The notes beneath the pieces are model-generated. The model made no database searches. It saw only the letters and a program-made list of their open reading frames with translations, and was not told the origin of the DNA. 64,000 nt of DNA. Origin: Adiantum capillus-veneris (lineage: Eukaryota > Streptophyta > Polypodiopsida > Polypodiales > Pteridaceae). The stretch covers positions 71,647,372 to 71,711,371 of the forward strand of contig CM043953.1 of assembly GCA_014529385.2 (NCBI GenBank). Direction: 5' to 3'. Positions 11,744 through 24,107 of the stretch are shown in pieces (position 1 is the stretch's first letter; every line of letters begins with the position of its first letter). The position numbers and the translations under genes were made by a program.

Positions 11744-14700
11744 ATGGATTCCGCCAAGTTATCGGCAACGAAGAGAAAAAGACCAACAATCAAAGATGCT
11801 CTTGCAGAAGCGGAACCCTTTGACATTCCAGCAGAAACCCTCAAGCCAACCAAAACTTGGGTGGAGGAAGCAGTACTGGAACAAGAGGGAATAAAGATCT
11901 ACCAGGGGACTTTCAGAGATCCTCAAGGGCAAACGGTGGATATACCGATGATCCCACAAGAATTGGTGGATTATAGCAGGTCAGAGAACATCAGCAGGTA
12001 CCTGGAAAGGGCGGACTTGCACATTTTCTTCACCTCGAGACCATCAGGTGTGGATACAAGAAGAGTGTACGAGTTGGAAACATCCATTCAGAAGGATGGG
12101 AAAGCCACATTGACAGCAATAGATGGAGAGAAAGTAGAGGTACAGATCACTCCACAGCTCATTGTAGATGCATTGAAGCTGCACAACAAAGGGAGCTCTG
12201 TCAGGGAAAGAAGGGAGGCTATAGAGGTTTATGGGTCCAAGAAACAGAATGCAACTTATGGAGATATGGCAGACCAAAGAGCGGCAACCCTTTGCCGACT
12301 GTATAACCAGTTTCTCCATATTTGCAGTAAAAGACCGCAAAAGTATACGACACCACCCCATGCCATTGCAACTACCATCACATGGGCATTGAAGAGCAAT
12401 ATGCCAAAGGAGGTGAATTACGCTCAACGCATCCACGAGCAAGTAATTGCCATGCACAACGAGAAGCCAAAGTATATAGGAGGAGCTGAAGTTCTGACAA
12501 GAATAGCTTATGAAGCTATTGGAGCCAGAGATCAATGGCCAAAGGTTCCCTCCCAGAATGAGTGGCTTAGAGAAGCCGATGAGGAGGAAGAACAGCCTGA
12601 AGTATCCAAGAGGGCGTCTACAAGAGCACGCAGGAAACTAGAAATAGTTTCAGAACCTGAAGAGAATGTGGATGAGCCGCTTATGAAGAAAGCAAAGAAG
12701 AAGGTTGCTCCCAAGCAAACCAAAAGTCAGAAAGCGGCAAGAATGGAAAGATTGGTGGAGCAGTTTAGAGCGGAAAGAGCTCTAAAGGGGGACTTTGAAG
12801 AAAAGTGGGTGCCAGACCCCACTAAAGTCGGAACTAGCTCAGCCAGGCCACATGTTGATCAATATGATCAATATATTAGAGCTTAGGAGGAGTCAGAGGC
12901 TATACTGGAGCAGCAACTTGTCGAGCCATACACTGAAGAGGATGTACAGCTTTTAAAAGCTGAGCTGAAAAAGGACGACAAGGGGAAGAAGAAAGTAGAT
13001 GAGTCTACTGAACCTCAAGAGAAAGACGGGCAAGCAAACAAAGGGAAAGCCAAGATGACTGAGGACAATCAGCCCTCCTTTACTGATGTACCAAGCCCGA
13101 AGAAGACGGAAATCATTGTGGAAGAGACCACAGTAGAGATGGACACGGCTGGTATGGAAAAGCCGGAGGCCGGGACCAAGGAAAAGGAGATAGATCCAAT
13201 TCAGCAAAAGAAAAACGATTATGAGGATCTGGTAGTGATAGGGTACACTGAAGAAGAGGCCCTTGAGGCGGTCTATGGAATCCACCTACAAAAACAAGAT
13301 GATCGGAGAGGGAAAGAGGAAAAAATAAAGAGTACAAAAGAGAGTGAAGAGAAAATCGACGAGCAGAACGTACTAGAAGAGCCGAAGCCAGTGGAGGTGG
13401 TGGCCGAAAAAGCTTTAGAGTTGACAGATGAAGATGAAAAAGACATGCACATGGTGCATGAACTGCTCAACAAGATCAAAGAAAGATCCAAGGCAAAGGA
13501 AGTGGAGATTGGGACAGCCAAACAAAGGGAAGCCGAGTTGCAGAGGAAATTAGAGGATGCTATGACTGAATCTGAAAGTCATAAAGCATCACTCTACGAT
13601 GCGGAAAACGAGAGAGACGGCTTGATACTCCAGCTAGCCGAGGCTTCAAGAGAAGTAACAAGTGCACAGGAAGCAAGGGAGCGGATGGAAGACGACTTGG
13701 AGGCGGCTAAAGATGAGCTCATTGAGCTAAGGGAAAGTGTCGCGCTCCAAGAAAGAACAATCACTAGACTCAGGACTACCCCTAGAGCTAGCAGAGCAGG
13801 AACCGAACAAGAGGGAGCTCTTGTACCACCTCTGGAAGACCAGGTCCGAAGCTTACAAAGAGAGCTAAGATTAGAGCAAGTGCAAAGGTTGCACATTGCG
13901 GAGGGATCATTGGCAGCAAAGGAGAGGCTCACTTTAGAAAATCAAACACTAAGAACAGAGAATGAGACCCTCCGCAAACAGCTCCAAGATCTACAAGAGC
14001 AACAAAGAAGAGAGACAGAGACACCACAAGAAGAATCCGGTGGAGCAGCCATAGAGCTACCAGAAACTGGAGAGGCAACCACAATTGAAGATCCAGCCCC
14101 AGTTCATGAGGTGGCCTCGACTTCAGGAGACTCTGAAGAAGAAGAACAAAGGCTCCATGACCAAATAGCAAAGTCAACAGAGGAGAGTGCCAAGGCGGAA
14201 ATGGAATGGGAGAGGAGACTCCTAATCTCCATTAGACTTCAGGGATTAGACACAAAAGTGCTCCATGAAGAGTGGATGCAACCCAGCCTGCCTTTCCCTT
14301 TGATGAAGTTTGAAGTGATAAAAACGAAAAAGAGAATAGAGGAGGAGCAGTATGTCGCTCTTTACGAAGGCGACATCACAAAAGAGGAACAATCAAAGAA
14401 GATTGTAGATTCGCAGCCTAGATGGAGGAAAGGTTGGCTGAACAAATACCCAGCCTACCTCATCTACTTGGTAGAGGCACCAAAGGAGATTCGGGAGGAT
14501 GCAACCTTCTGCCCGGTGCCAAAAGTCAGAAGCTGGAAAGAGCATGGCAGGATTGCAGAAAAGAAGCCAAATTGGCTTAATTACCCCAGGATGCCAGGAC
14601 CAAAGGCAGGAGAGAGAATAGGTAATGCCTACATGGTGAAAACCCTAACGGGCACCATCAAGCTCTTTACTGGCTCTCCTGACCTTTCGTGTCAGATGCT

Positions 14701-15020
14701 CAAGAAAATCTGTAGGACTCTCTTAGCTTGCATTGAAGTGTTCGCGCCAGATAAAGCCACGACCTCGAGTCTACTATCGACGGCCGACACAGTGACTGAT
14801 ATGATATATGATCTTTCATTGCAGCCTTCTCCAAAAAGTGTTGCACCTCTTATACCGGAGGGTTATGTTTTTGCCTAGCTTCCACATGCAAACATTCGAA
14901 GAAGCTTTCTACATCGGCTTTTTCACCCACGAAAGCAAAATATTCGGCCCAACCTTGACCATCGGCAACCTACGATACGAATCACATTTGCAGATGCTCA
15001 AGACAACAGGACTTTATTGA
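11744..15020 (+). pseudogene. E1 ORF3, large coiled-coil protein, broken
   Basis: A sense-strand ORF between pol and the 3' LTR. The start MDSAKLSATKRKRP is shared with E2 and has a basic KRKRP patch that could be a nuclear signal. Order: an N-terminal globular region (about 270 residues), a Lys/Glu-rich stretch, a long coiled coil (about 13440-14000) and a conserved C-terminal region (about 14270-15020). No signal peptide or membrane segment is visible, so an envelope role is unlikely. A one-base loss makes TAG at 12884; the reading resumes in another frame at about 13055, and a further shift falls near 14835. I do not recognise a precise family. The N-terminal region resembles the extra ORFs of Athila/Tat-like plant elements. 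Confidence 0.8.
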
Positions 15021-15057
15021 CCAAGCATAAAAGTCATGTTAGGGACGACATGAACGC

Positions 15058-15069
15058 GGAGGGGGGGAG
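15058..15069 (+). other. E1 3' polypurine tract
   Basis: GGAGGGGGGGAG directly precedes the LTR start TGTTGAGCC, as expected for the plus-strand primer. Confidence 0.9.
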
Positions 15070-16089
<1,020 letters not shown>

Positions 16090-16315
16090 GGTGTATACAT
16101 ACTTATTATGAAACACCTACATATAGAACCCTATGGACCTAAGGACATAGGTTGTATACATACTCATCATGAAACCCCTTTACATAGCACTCTATGCCCT
16201 TAACCCTATAGGAGTTATACATACTTACAAACATATAGCACCCTATGGCCCTAAGGCCACATGGTGTATATATTTTTCATCATGAAACACCTACATATAT
16301 ACTCACAATGAAATG
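16090..16315 (+). repeat. ~60-bp imperfect tandem repeat next to E1
   Basis: Nearly four copies of a unit with GTATACATACT, CATGAAACACC and CTATGGCCCTAAGG begin right after the LTR. The last unit is the most decayed. Confidence 0.7.
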
Positions 16316-16365
16316 AATTTCTGATGGTTTTCTTAACAAATATTTGTTGAAACCTTCTTGCAGAT

Positions 16366-19349
16366 ATGGGTTTTAATCAAGGTGATAGAGTATGCATGTT
16401 TTTATCCACACAAAAGGTTTCCCTTGAGAGTGTATGTAAGACAAACCCAAACACATATTGTTCAGGAATGTTTAGTGGTGAAGGAAATGTATCGGTGTTA
16501 GTTGATTTTTGTTTTCAAAAGAAAGTACTCATTCCATTCCCAACAATGGATGCATTGACAATGGGAGATGCTTTTCACAGTATTGTGAAATGGAGCATTG
16601 GGTTGCTACAACATATGAATGAGATTAAGTATGAAGGGGTTTCTATGTTTGAGGCTCACAAATGAATGGGATCATTGGAGGTACAAACTGATGGAATGAG
16701 CTATAGGGAGGTTTGGAAGGATAAGAGGGTTCAACTTTGGGACGAAAGCAAAATGCATGTAGTATCCGAAGGGGTTGTCATGTATGTGTGTCCATTTGAT
16801 ACCATAAACTTTGGTGAGCTAGGTGAAGATAACATTGGTATTGGTATTGAAACATCCTCTGCTTGTGAGGATACTATTTCTACACAATTTGATGTATGCA
16901 ACATCAATCTAGTTTGTTGGCCTATCAAGAGAGTGACAACTATGGATGGAAAAGAGTTGTTACAATATGACAATTTACATGCTAGTGACGCATTACAAGA
17001 TACATGCATTGAATCAGCTCATTTGGTAGAGCCTATTTCAAAAAAAGAAGAAGTATTGCTTTATAAATAGGAAGCCAAAAATGTTTGTGAAACCTTCTAA
17101 GAAATCCAGTCAAGCATCCCTATCATCTGTCCAGCTTGTTTCAACCATAGATTGTTGTTCAGAAGGTGTTTTCAATATGCCAATAGAGATAAGGTCATGG
17201 CTATGCACAGTGAATTTTGGGGACAAATTTTGCAAAATAGAACTAACTATGTGTATGAGACAATGTTGACTGCTTGGTGTGAGAACAAAACAACTACAAA
17301 GACTTGCTAGAGAGAATTCCACATAGGAGTAGAACTATGGAAGATGATACCAGGGAAACCTTGCTTGCAATACCAAACACTTACAAGCAAATAGACATCT
17401 TACATGATGTCAATAAAACACTCTATGAGTCTCAAGTCAATGTCTAGCCCTACATTCAATAGTATTTGGAATACAGAGTTTGCTAATGTGACCTTGTAAA
17501 AAACAAGTGAATTCTCCAAATGTGTTGTGTGTAGTCGGATAAAGTCTCAACTAGAGTCAACAAAGGATGATGAGATGATTACACATTTGAAGGATGAATG
17601 TAGAATTCACATGATGCAACAACAAAGCTGTAGAAATTTGTACTACACTTGGTGTAAGTTCTTGCAATTGCAAAAGGATAAGTATTTATGCATTATACAT
17701 GATAAAATGGACCAAAAAAGACAACAATACCTAGATTGCAAGTGAACTCAAAAGACTATGCAAATGCATATCAGTTTTGCAAGTATCATTAATAGGTATG
17801 ATAACACATGGGCACATTCATGGGATGTATGGTAATTTATTATTGAATGGTCTATGGCCTTCAGATCTGAATGCTACATTTGGTTCCCTTGCATTATGCT
17901 TACAAAATTTGGAAAGAACAAAAAAACATGCGCTGGGAGATTTATACCACGGTGGTATGCCACACAGCAATGTGACATTGTTCAATGCATTGAATTCAAG
18001 GACAACTCTAGACCACCAAAGAGAATGATGAAAGAGTGTGAGAGGAATGCATCAGCAATAACACCATTGTTAACTATTGAAGGATGTAATGAAGAGATTG
18101 CTAACTTGCAATCAGCCTCCTCTCAATGTGATGTAGATACCATGTCCACTCCCGTGTTTCAAAAATTGCCTGAGAATCTTTTGCTACAACTAGATAATTG
18201 TGCAAGAGAGAATAATAATCGATATTTATTTGTATACTTATCCTTGCTAGTAGAAAAAGGTGTTTTCAAAACCGTGCATTTGGGATTCTTAATGGTGGGT
18301 CATACACATGAGGACATAGATGCATGTTTAGCAGGTTCTCATAGAGATTGCGAGCAGGAATGACATTCACTTTTCCACATTTAATGAAACATTTTAAAAA
18401 ATGTGAAAGCTCAACTCCAGAATTATTTTTGATGACACAAGTTCCTAGCTTCAAATCCTTTGTTAAAGGCTACATGTGTGATGTACAAGATGCTCTTGTT
18501 GGACACTCTAAGCCACTTCAATTTCATTTCTTTATGCAAGGTGAAATCCCAGTAATGCAGTACAAAATTCATCCCAAATCACTTGATTGGATGTCGAGGG
18601 ATCAAGAACTCAGTTGTGGAAAAAAGATGATCAAGGGAAACCAAAATTGCTAGTAGGTTGTCCAAATGTGGTTCCTATAGAACACTATGTGAGGGATAAG
18701 GGATTAAGACGTATCTTGAATTCTGGAAAAGATGGACTCTACTAAAGGGAAAGGAGCACGATTCTACAAAATACATGGATCCAGTTATTATTTATTTGGC
18801 AAAACATAATTAGTGAGCTTGAACAACCAATTGATAAACAAACTGGTGATTTTCGCCAAAGACTACAGGCAGTCATTGAATGCAACAGACAGAGGAAGAC
18901 ACAGATGAGTCTCAAGGATATGAAGAATTGAATGATCACTATGTTGGTCCTCAAAGTGCAAGGCCACAAGAATCTTTTAGGCTTCAGATTGATGTAAGGA
19001 AAGGGGTTTTTGTTCTTGTGAGACTTGTAGATCCAAAATATCCAGTATGGCTAGGAATTGCAGTCAGATGATGTTGATATAGATAGCTCATCTCCTAACT
19101 ACAAGAAAGTTTTCATTCAATACTGGGAACCAAAAACAAAAAATAAAAATTCTCACAATCCAAGAACAATATGAGGATTGTTAGAAAAAGAATCGGTGCT
19201 GCAATCTTGCTGACCCAAAGTGGTTGGGAGTGTGTTGATGCAGTTGTGTGGTCATGGACTCCAAGGGGTGGAAGACTTGCAGAAGCAATTAAAATCCCAT
19301 CCAATGTTGTGGAGAAAGCACAAGCTAGCTTAATAGGAGAAATTGAATA
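16366..19349 (+). pseudogene. DUF7869-type transposon-derived protein, decayed
   Basis: Pieces in several frames read as one protein. The clearest part is at 17870-18350: LDNCARENNNRYLFVYLSLL followed by FLMVGHTHEDIDA, the hallmark of the DUF7869 family as I remember it. That family is widespread in plants and animals and is thought to be linked to transposons. C-terminal pieces occur at 18350-18650 and 18880-19349, ending near VVWSWTPRGGRLAEAI. Stops at 16663, 17068 and 18361 and several frame changes rule out a working product. The N-terminal ORF (16366-16665) fits the same reading but I cannot name a domain in it. Confidence 0.65.
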
Positions 19350-19689
19350 GCATTTCATTTTCATATATTGTCTTTCTTGTTATCTGTGTCTATGTATGAT
19401 TCTATAAAGTATTAATTAACACCGACATGAAAATAAGATTTGGATGTAAAAAAAAAAGGTGTTTCCTAACACCACCATTTTCTTGAGAATCTATCTCTTT
19501 GTCTAATGTAACACAAGTCCTCAACAAAAACTTATCTATAACATTCCCAAAATAAATGAAATTTTCCCAAATCAAATGGGAAATAAGAATCCATAGGCAT
19601 TGAAATCAGGCCCAAAGTTGTGGGATTTTCCCATTTCATCTAAAAGAGTGTTATGTTAGGTTATTAACTTTGTTTGGAGGCAAGCATGT

Positions 19690-20429
19690 CATTTTGGGCA
19701 CCCATTGATAAAAGTACCTTCCAATCAACAACTTTCACATTATTGAGAGAGACCAGGAGAACATTCTCGGGTTTTAGATATGTGTGAATGAGGCTCAAAC
19801 TCTACATGTCTGCATGGTCAAAACATTGCTGGTGAGCTAGCAAAAAAATTGATCATGCAATAAGCAGCCATTCAAAGAGTCATTTAACATAAGCAGACAC
19901 ACACATGCTACTGATTCCAAAAGCTATCGTCTAAAGTCCTAGGATAGATCAGTAGAAAATGGGGTGCTAGTCATTAGACTGCAAAAATTCATACAAGCTT
20001 GCACCAAGCTTCTCAAATACCCGGTAACAAATGCAAGTGAAGGTTAGTATGAAAGAAAAGCTCAGATGTATATAACTAGCCATAGATACCTATCCATATT
20101 AGTTGCTATGCATAAATGGTTTTTGTAATCAAACCATCCCCTAATTTGGACACAATCTCAGTAGATAAAAAGAGGCCCAATTAAAGCAACAAAAGCTTTT
20201 ACCAATCAAGTAGTCATAGCAATGTAAGTTCCTAAAATCTTCTCAGACTAGAGAGAGAGGCCAACCTAGAACCCAATCTATCTTTTTCCGCAAGAGTGTG
20301 CAAAACATCAATTTCAATCATTGCAGATTCCATGTACTTCTCGAAACTACATACAACTTTAATGGAAACAACTTCATTAGATTCTTGATCCAAGCATTCC
20401 AACACCCGCCCAAACATACCTTCACCCAT
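19690..20429 (-). pseudogene. LAMMER (AFC/CLK-type) protein kinase relic
   Basis: On the minus strand, 20429-20260 reads MGEGMFGRVLECLDQES and on to the lysine motif SIKVV and an EIDVLHTL helix, matching the N-lobe of plant AFC kinases. About 400 bp further, near 19835-19690, comes SLSLIHTYLKPENVLLVSLN, the catalytic loop of the same family. The catalytic aspartate is gone (HTDLKPEN is usual, here HTYLKPEN) and a stop precedes it. The gap may be intron. LAMMER kinases phosphorylate SR splicing factors; this copy is dead. It is one of the few host-gene-derived pieces in the window. Confidence 0.7.
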
Positions 20430-21110
20430 TTTTTGTAAAATTTTGTATGCACATGACCAATGCGTTTTTAAGTATTTGTTGCATTATTTTGCAGGGCTTG
20501 AGACTTCTCTTGAAGTAGCCACAAACAGGAGAGGGAGAATCCACTTTCGTAGCTTGTGTAGGAGGGATGGTGAGGAATGTAGAGGGCAAAGAGAAGAGAA
20601 AGGAGAAGATTGCATACCAGGAACACAATAGTGGCTCTTGTTCTTAGGCTCCTCAACTTGGCACTGAAGGTAGCCCTTCAGGAAACACCCTACCCTGCTC
20701 TTTTGTGAGGCCCCTGTTGTGATGAGCCCACGCGACTCTCTTTTCCACGTATAGAACCAACACTTTTTTTTTTTTGGTTGTAAAAACTTGCTCGCTACCC
20801 TAACATTTTCTTTTATCTATTCTACCCGTAATTCCATGGGTGCCAAAGGCTTAGTGGTCAAGAGCCCTTGCTCATGATGTGTACATGGCCAAGTGGCACA
20901 ACTAGATGAGGCAGTTTCTAGATTCTATTTATAACCCATTTTTTAATGAGATTCCTTCATAGCAAGAAGGGATAAAGAACAAAGTACGTCCAATTGCAAC
21001 AATAGTAGGAAAATTTATCCTCTAAAAGAGACTAGCACTAAGGAAAAGAAAAATATGGGTGATCCTTCCCCTATCCCCAAAAACATTTAGAATTATACCC
21101 TACATGCCTC
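20430..21110. other. No gene recognised
   Basis: Short open frames here match nothing I know. An A/T-rich run (poly-T at 20766-20777) is the only visible feature. Confidence 0.5.
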
Positions 21111-21119
21111 GTCATGTGG

Positions 21120-21760
21120 CAGTGAGATGGAAACCATTCCTAACTCTCAACCTATCAACCCACAAGATATAGAAGGGGACACTGTTGCTCAGTAGTTGGC
21201 ACCTCAAGATGAAGAAATTAAAGCTCAAATGTTGGAGGATCCTACTCAGTCAATAGATATCCTCATGACCCAGGCAAAGGAGGAAAGGCTTCCCACTCCA
21301 CCTACAATGAACCTAAGAGGAAAAAGATTCCTCAAAAGACCCTACAAGAGTTTCAATTTCCCTAGCTAAACCACCCAAAATGAAGGGTCCCCCTTTTAAA
21401 GGTGTCGGCCTCAACTCCAAAGGCATTACGGATGCAACAAGGGCACATGCAATTAAAAACTGGCTCATGGACACTAAGCACAGACCAAATGCTGTCTGCT
21501 TGCAAGAGGTTAAAATCTCAAGGATGAATCTTTTGATTAAACTCAAAAGACTAGGAAATGGATTTAACTAGTTCTATACATATCATCCTCAACAAAGAGG
21601 GGGTGCTACTATTGAGATAGCCGGTAAATATGACAATTTTGTGACCAAAGACTTCAAATCTGAAGATGGGAGCCATGTGTCCATTACCCTTGAGTTGATC
21701 TGTAAGAATCTTATACATGTAGGGATGCAATTGCTTAGCAACAACCACCTCCACATCTAA
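21120..21760 (+). pseudogene. LINE endonuclease-domain fragment
   Basis: From 21380 the reading GVGLNSKGITDATRAHAIKN is followed by NWLMDTKHRPNAVCLQEVK. This is the start of an apurinic-type endonuclease domain of a non-LTR retrotransposon (the CLQEVK/T motif). After a stop at 21569 the same frame continues YHPQQRGGATI near 21587. Bases 21120-21370 read as a loose LINE-like linker with stops. Reverse transcriptase is absent, so only a 5' piece of ORF2 remains. Confidence 0.65.
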
Positions 21761-22290
21761 GCTACTAGGAGCTTGCCGGTCCCTAGCAGCAAGGAATAAA
21801 GCATCATTGTTATGATCATCATCTTCTTCTCCACTTCAGAGTTTTCTCCAAACTAGCCATCACACTTGCTCTCACTTGCATCCATGCATTAATCTCATAA
21901 TAAAAAGGAATAAAGGAGAATTGGTAGAAAAATAGAATTTTCTTGCCAAAGGATTGCCAGTACTCTCAAATCATGAGCCATCCATTTTGGAAGGCATGAA
22001 ATTCTTTGAGACAATTGGAACAAATTTTTCACATCTATCATTAGGAGATACCACCACTAAAGGTATCCAAGAAAAAAGACCATTCATGATAGTTGAAGAT
22101 TTACAAAAAAAAACTTACAAAACACAAGCTTAAGAGAACCTCAAGAACAAAATAAGGTAGGAAGAGGATGAGGTTTGGAGGCAAGATATGGAGGGGAAGA
22201 AGAGAGTTCTAGACAGTGGTAAATGTCTGGTAAGTGTATTACCCATGTACTAGCTCAATTTGTTCAATAAAACCAGTGTATTTAAAGTGG

Positions 22291-22536
22291 CTTAGGGTAC
22301 ATTGGGATAGAACACACGTAGGGTGCCAACCTACAAAGGCATATAGGGTAGCCTTGTGATCCACTAGTATACATTTGTTGGCATTAAAGGTGAGTGAATC
22401 TTTGCTAAGGAAGACACTCAATCCCTTGGACTTAAGGAGCTCTGTAAAACCATGCTCCAAGTACTCTACGTGAAATACTCAAAGAATTAGTCTCTTAGGT
22501 GTCTCAAGTACTACCATAGCAAATTATCCCTACAAA
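22291..22536 (+). repeat. Direct repeat copy A (~246 bp)
   Basis: It matches 23854-24102 at a level I judge by eye as 75-80%, sharing runs such as GGGATAGAACACAC and AAATTATCCCTA. The two copies are 1.56 kb apart in the same direction. They could be decayed terminal repeats or a segmental duplication. Confidence 0.75.
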
Positions 22537-22539
22537 TAG

Positions 22540-23217
22540 CACGTCGTGAGAGCATCTAGTTTGCATAGAAAATTTGTCAATGTGGTATGTGGCCTACAAA
22601 ATATTAGATTGTTACTTCTATTTGTACAAAAAGCATAGACAATTGTTTAAGTTTAAGTAACTTCTACTTCAATATCCTCACCCATTTCTTTGAGAGCTTT
22701 CCTTGTTAGGTTGATGCTTGAAGAATTGTTTCCATCCATAGGAATCAATGGCTTGTGTGGGTTGAAAGTGCTTTTGAGCATAAGCTAACAAAAAGAAGTG
22801 CAAGACATGATTTTCACCGTTCTTGCCACTATTTGCATCATATTTTGCTCAAGAAAGAGAGCCTGAGAGTCTTACTGGGAAAGTTTAGTCTTCATTTCCA
22901 CTTGTATCCTTCATACCCACTTAGATAGCAAGAATCAAGAGCTACTCATCCTCTCTGAGGCCAAGCATCTTTGCAATATCTTCGAGAAAAATAACTTGAC
23001 AACCGTCTACTACCATTGCATGCAAAGTGAGTAATATGAAGTTTGGGATTTCCTCTAGCAATTCCTCTCTCTCTCTCTTTCTCTGTCTCTCTCTCTCTCT
23101 CTATCATCCAATCGTCCTCCTCAATGAAACTGAGCTCTTGCAAGAGAAGAAGCACCATGGATACTTCCACCTACTCACTAACCTCTTTGTCCTCTTCATT
23201 TGCATCCTCCACAATGG
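22540..23217. other. No gene recognised; one CT-rich microsatellite
   Basis: A CT run (about 23064-23104) with a few T and G interruptions is the only clear feature. It lies between the two 246-bp direct repeats. Confidence 0.5.
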
Positions 23218-23463
23218 TTGCAAGGTCCTTGTTGATTGTCTTTTCTTTTGATTTTCCCTTCTTCATGTCCTCAAGCACAAGCAAACACAAAACCATGTTC
23301 TAAGTTATGAGTTGGGTGCCTATACACCCAACTAATAACAATGGTTGGGTTTGCAAGGTCCTTGTTGATTGCCTTTTCTTTTGCTTTTCCCTTCTTCATG
23401 TCTTCAAGCACAAGCAAAGCCAAAACCATGTTCTAAGTTATGAGTTCGGTGCCTAAACACCCC
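23218..23463 (+). repeat. 133-bp tandem duplication
   Basis: TTGCAAGGTCCTTGTTGATT begins at 23218 and again at 23351; the two units are about 90% alike by eye. The first also carries CAACTAATAACA, which is missing from the second. Confidence 0.85.
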
Positions 23464-23853
23464 ATGGTTCTTAGGGACTATTCTTTGCCCAGTCAGCTCT
23501 GCCAAATGCCACGGAACCTCACTAGCCATGCCCCCTCCATACAACCCTATGGTGGCTTGATTTAGGCAAAAAAATGCCTCTATGTTGCCCTTAGCACCCA
23601 AACTCCACTGCATTGCAATTGCAACTTTTTACTAACATTGTTTCTACCTGTCTTGCATGCATTTGTACCCAAAAAAAAAGAATAAATTCAAAGAGATAGT
23701 GTACAAGATGAAACTAGAAAGACAAGATAGGACATGGAATTTATATTTATTTCATATTTGCATTTACATCAACGGATGTGTGTCACTTTACAAATTATAT
23801 CAACTAGGATGTTTTTTACAATCTCTTTAGGGTTTCTCACCCCTTGACCTAAG

Positions 23854-24102
23854 CTTAGGGCATAGTGGGATAGAACACACCTAGGGTACCTACCGAGACA
23901 ACATCATATAGGATGGCCTTCAGATCGACTAGCATACACTTGTTGGCATTAAGAGTGAGCAAATATTTGCTAAGGATTACACTCAATGTCTTACACTTCA
24001 AGAGCTCTGTACAACTATGCTTCAAATACTCTATGTGAACTACTCAAAGAATGGAGGCTCTGAGGTGGCTCTGGTAGTGCCATAGAAAATTATCCCTATC
24101 AA
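23854..24102 (+). repeat. Direct repeat copy B (~249 bp)
   Basis: Partner of 22291-22536. It ends right before the decayed ORF3-like region that begins at 24108. Confidence 0.75.
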
Positions 24103-24107
24103 CAAAC

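Noticed and set aside
12044..12535. Antisense ORF within ORF3
   Set aside because: It is a shadow of the sense frame with no recognisable motif.
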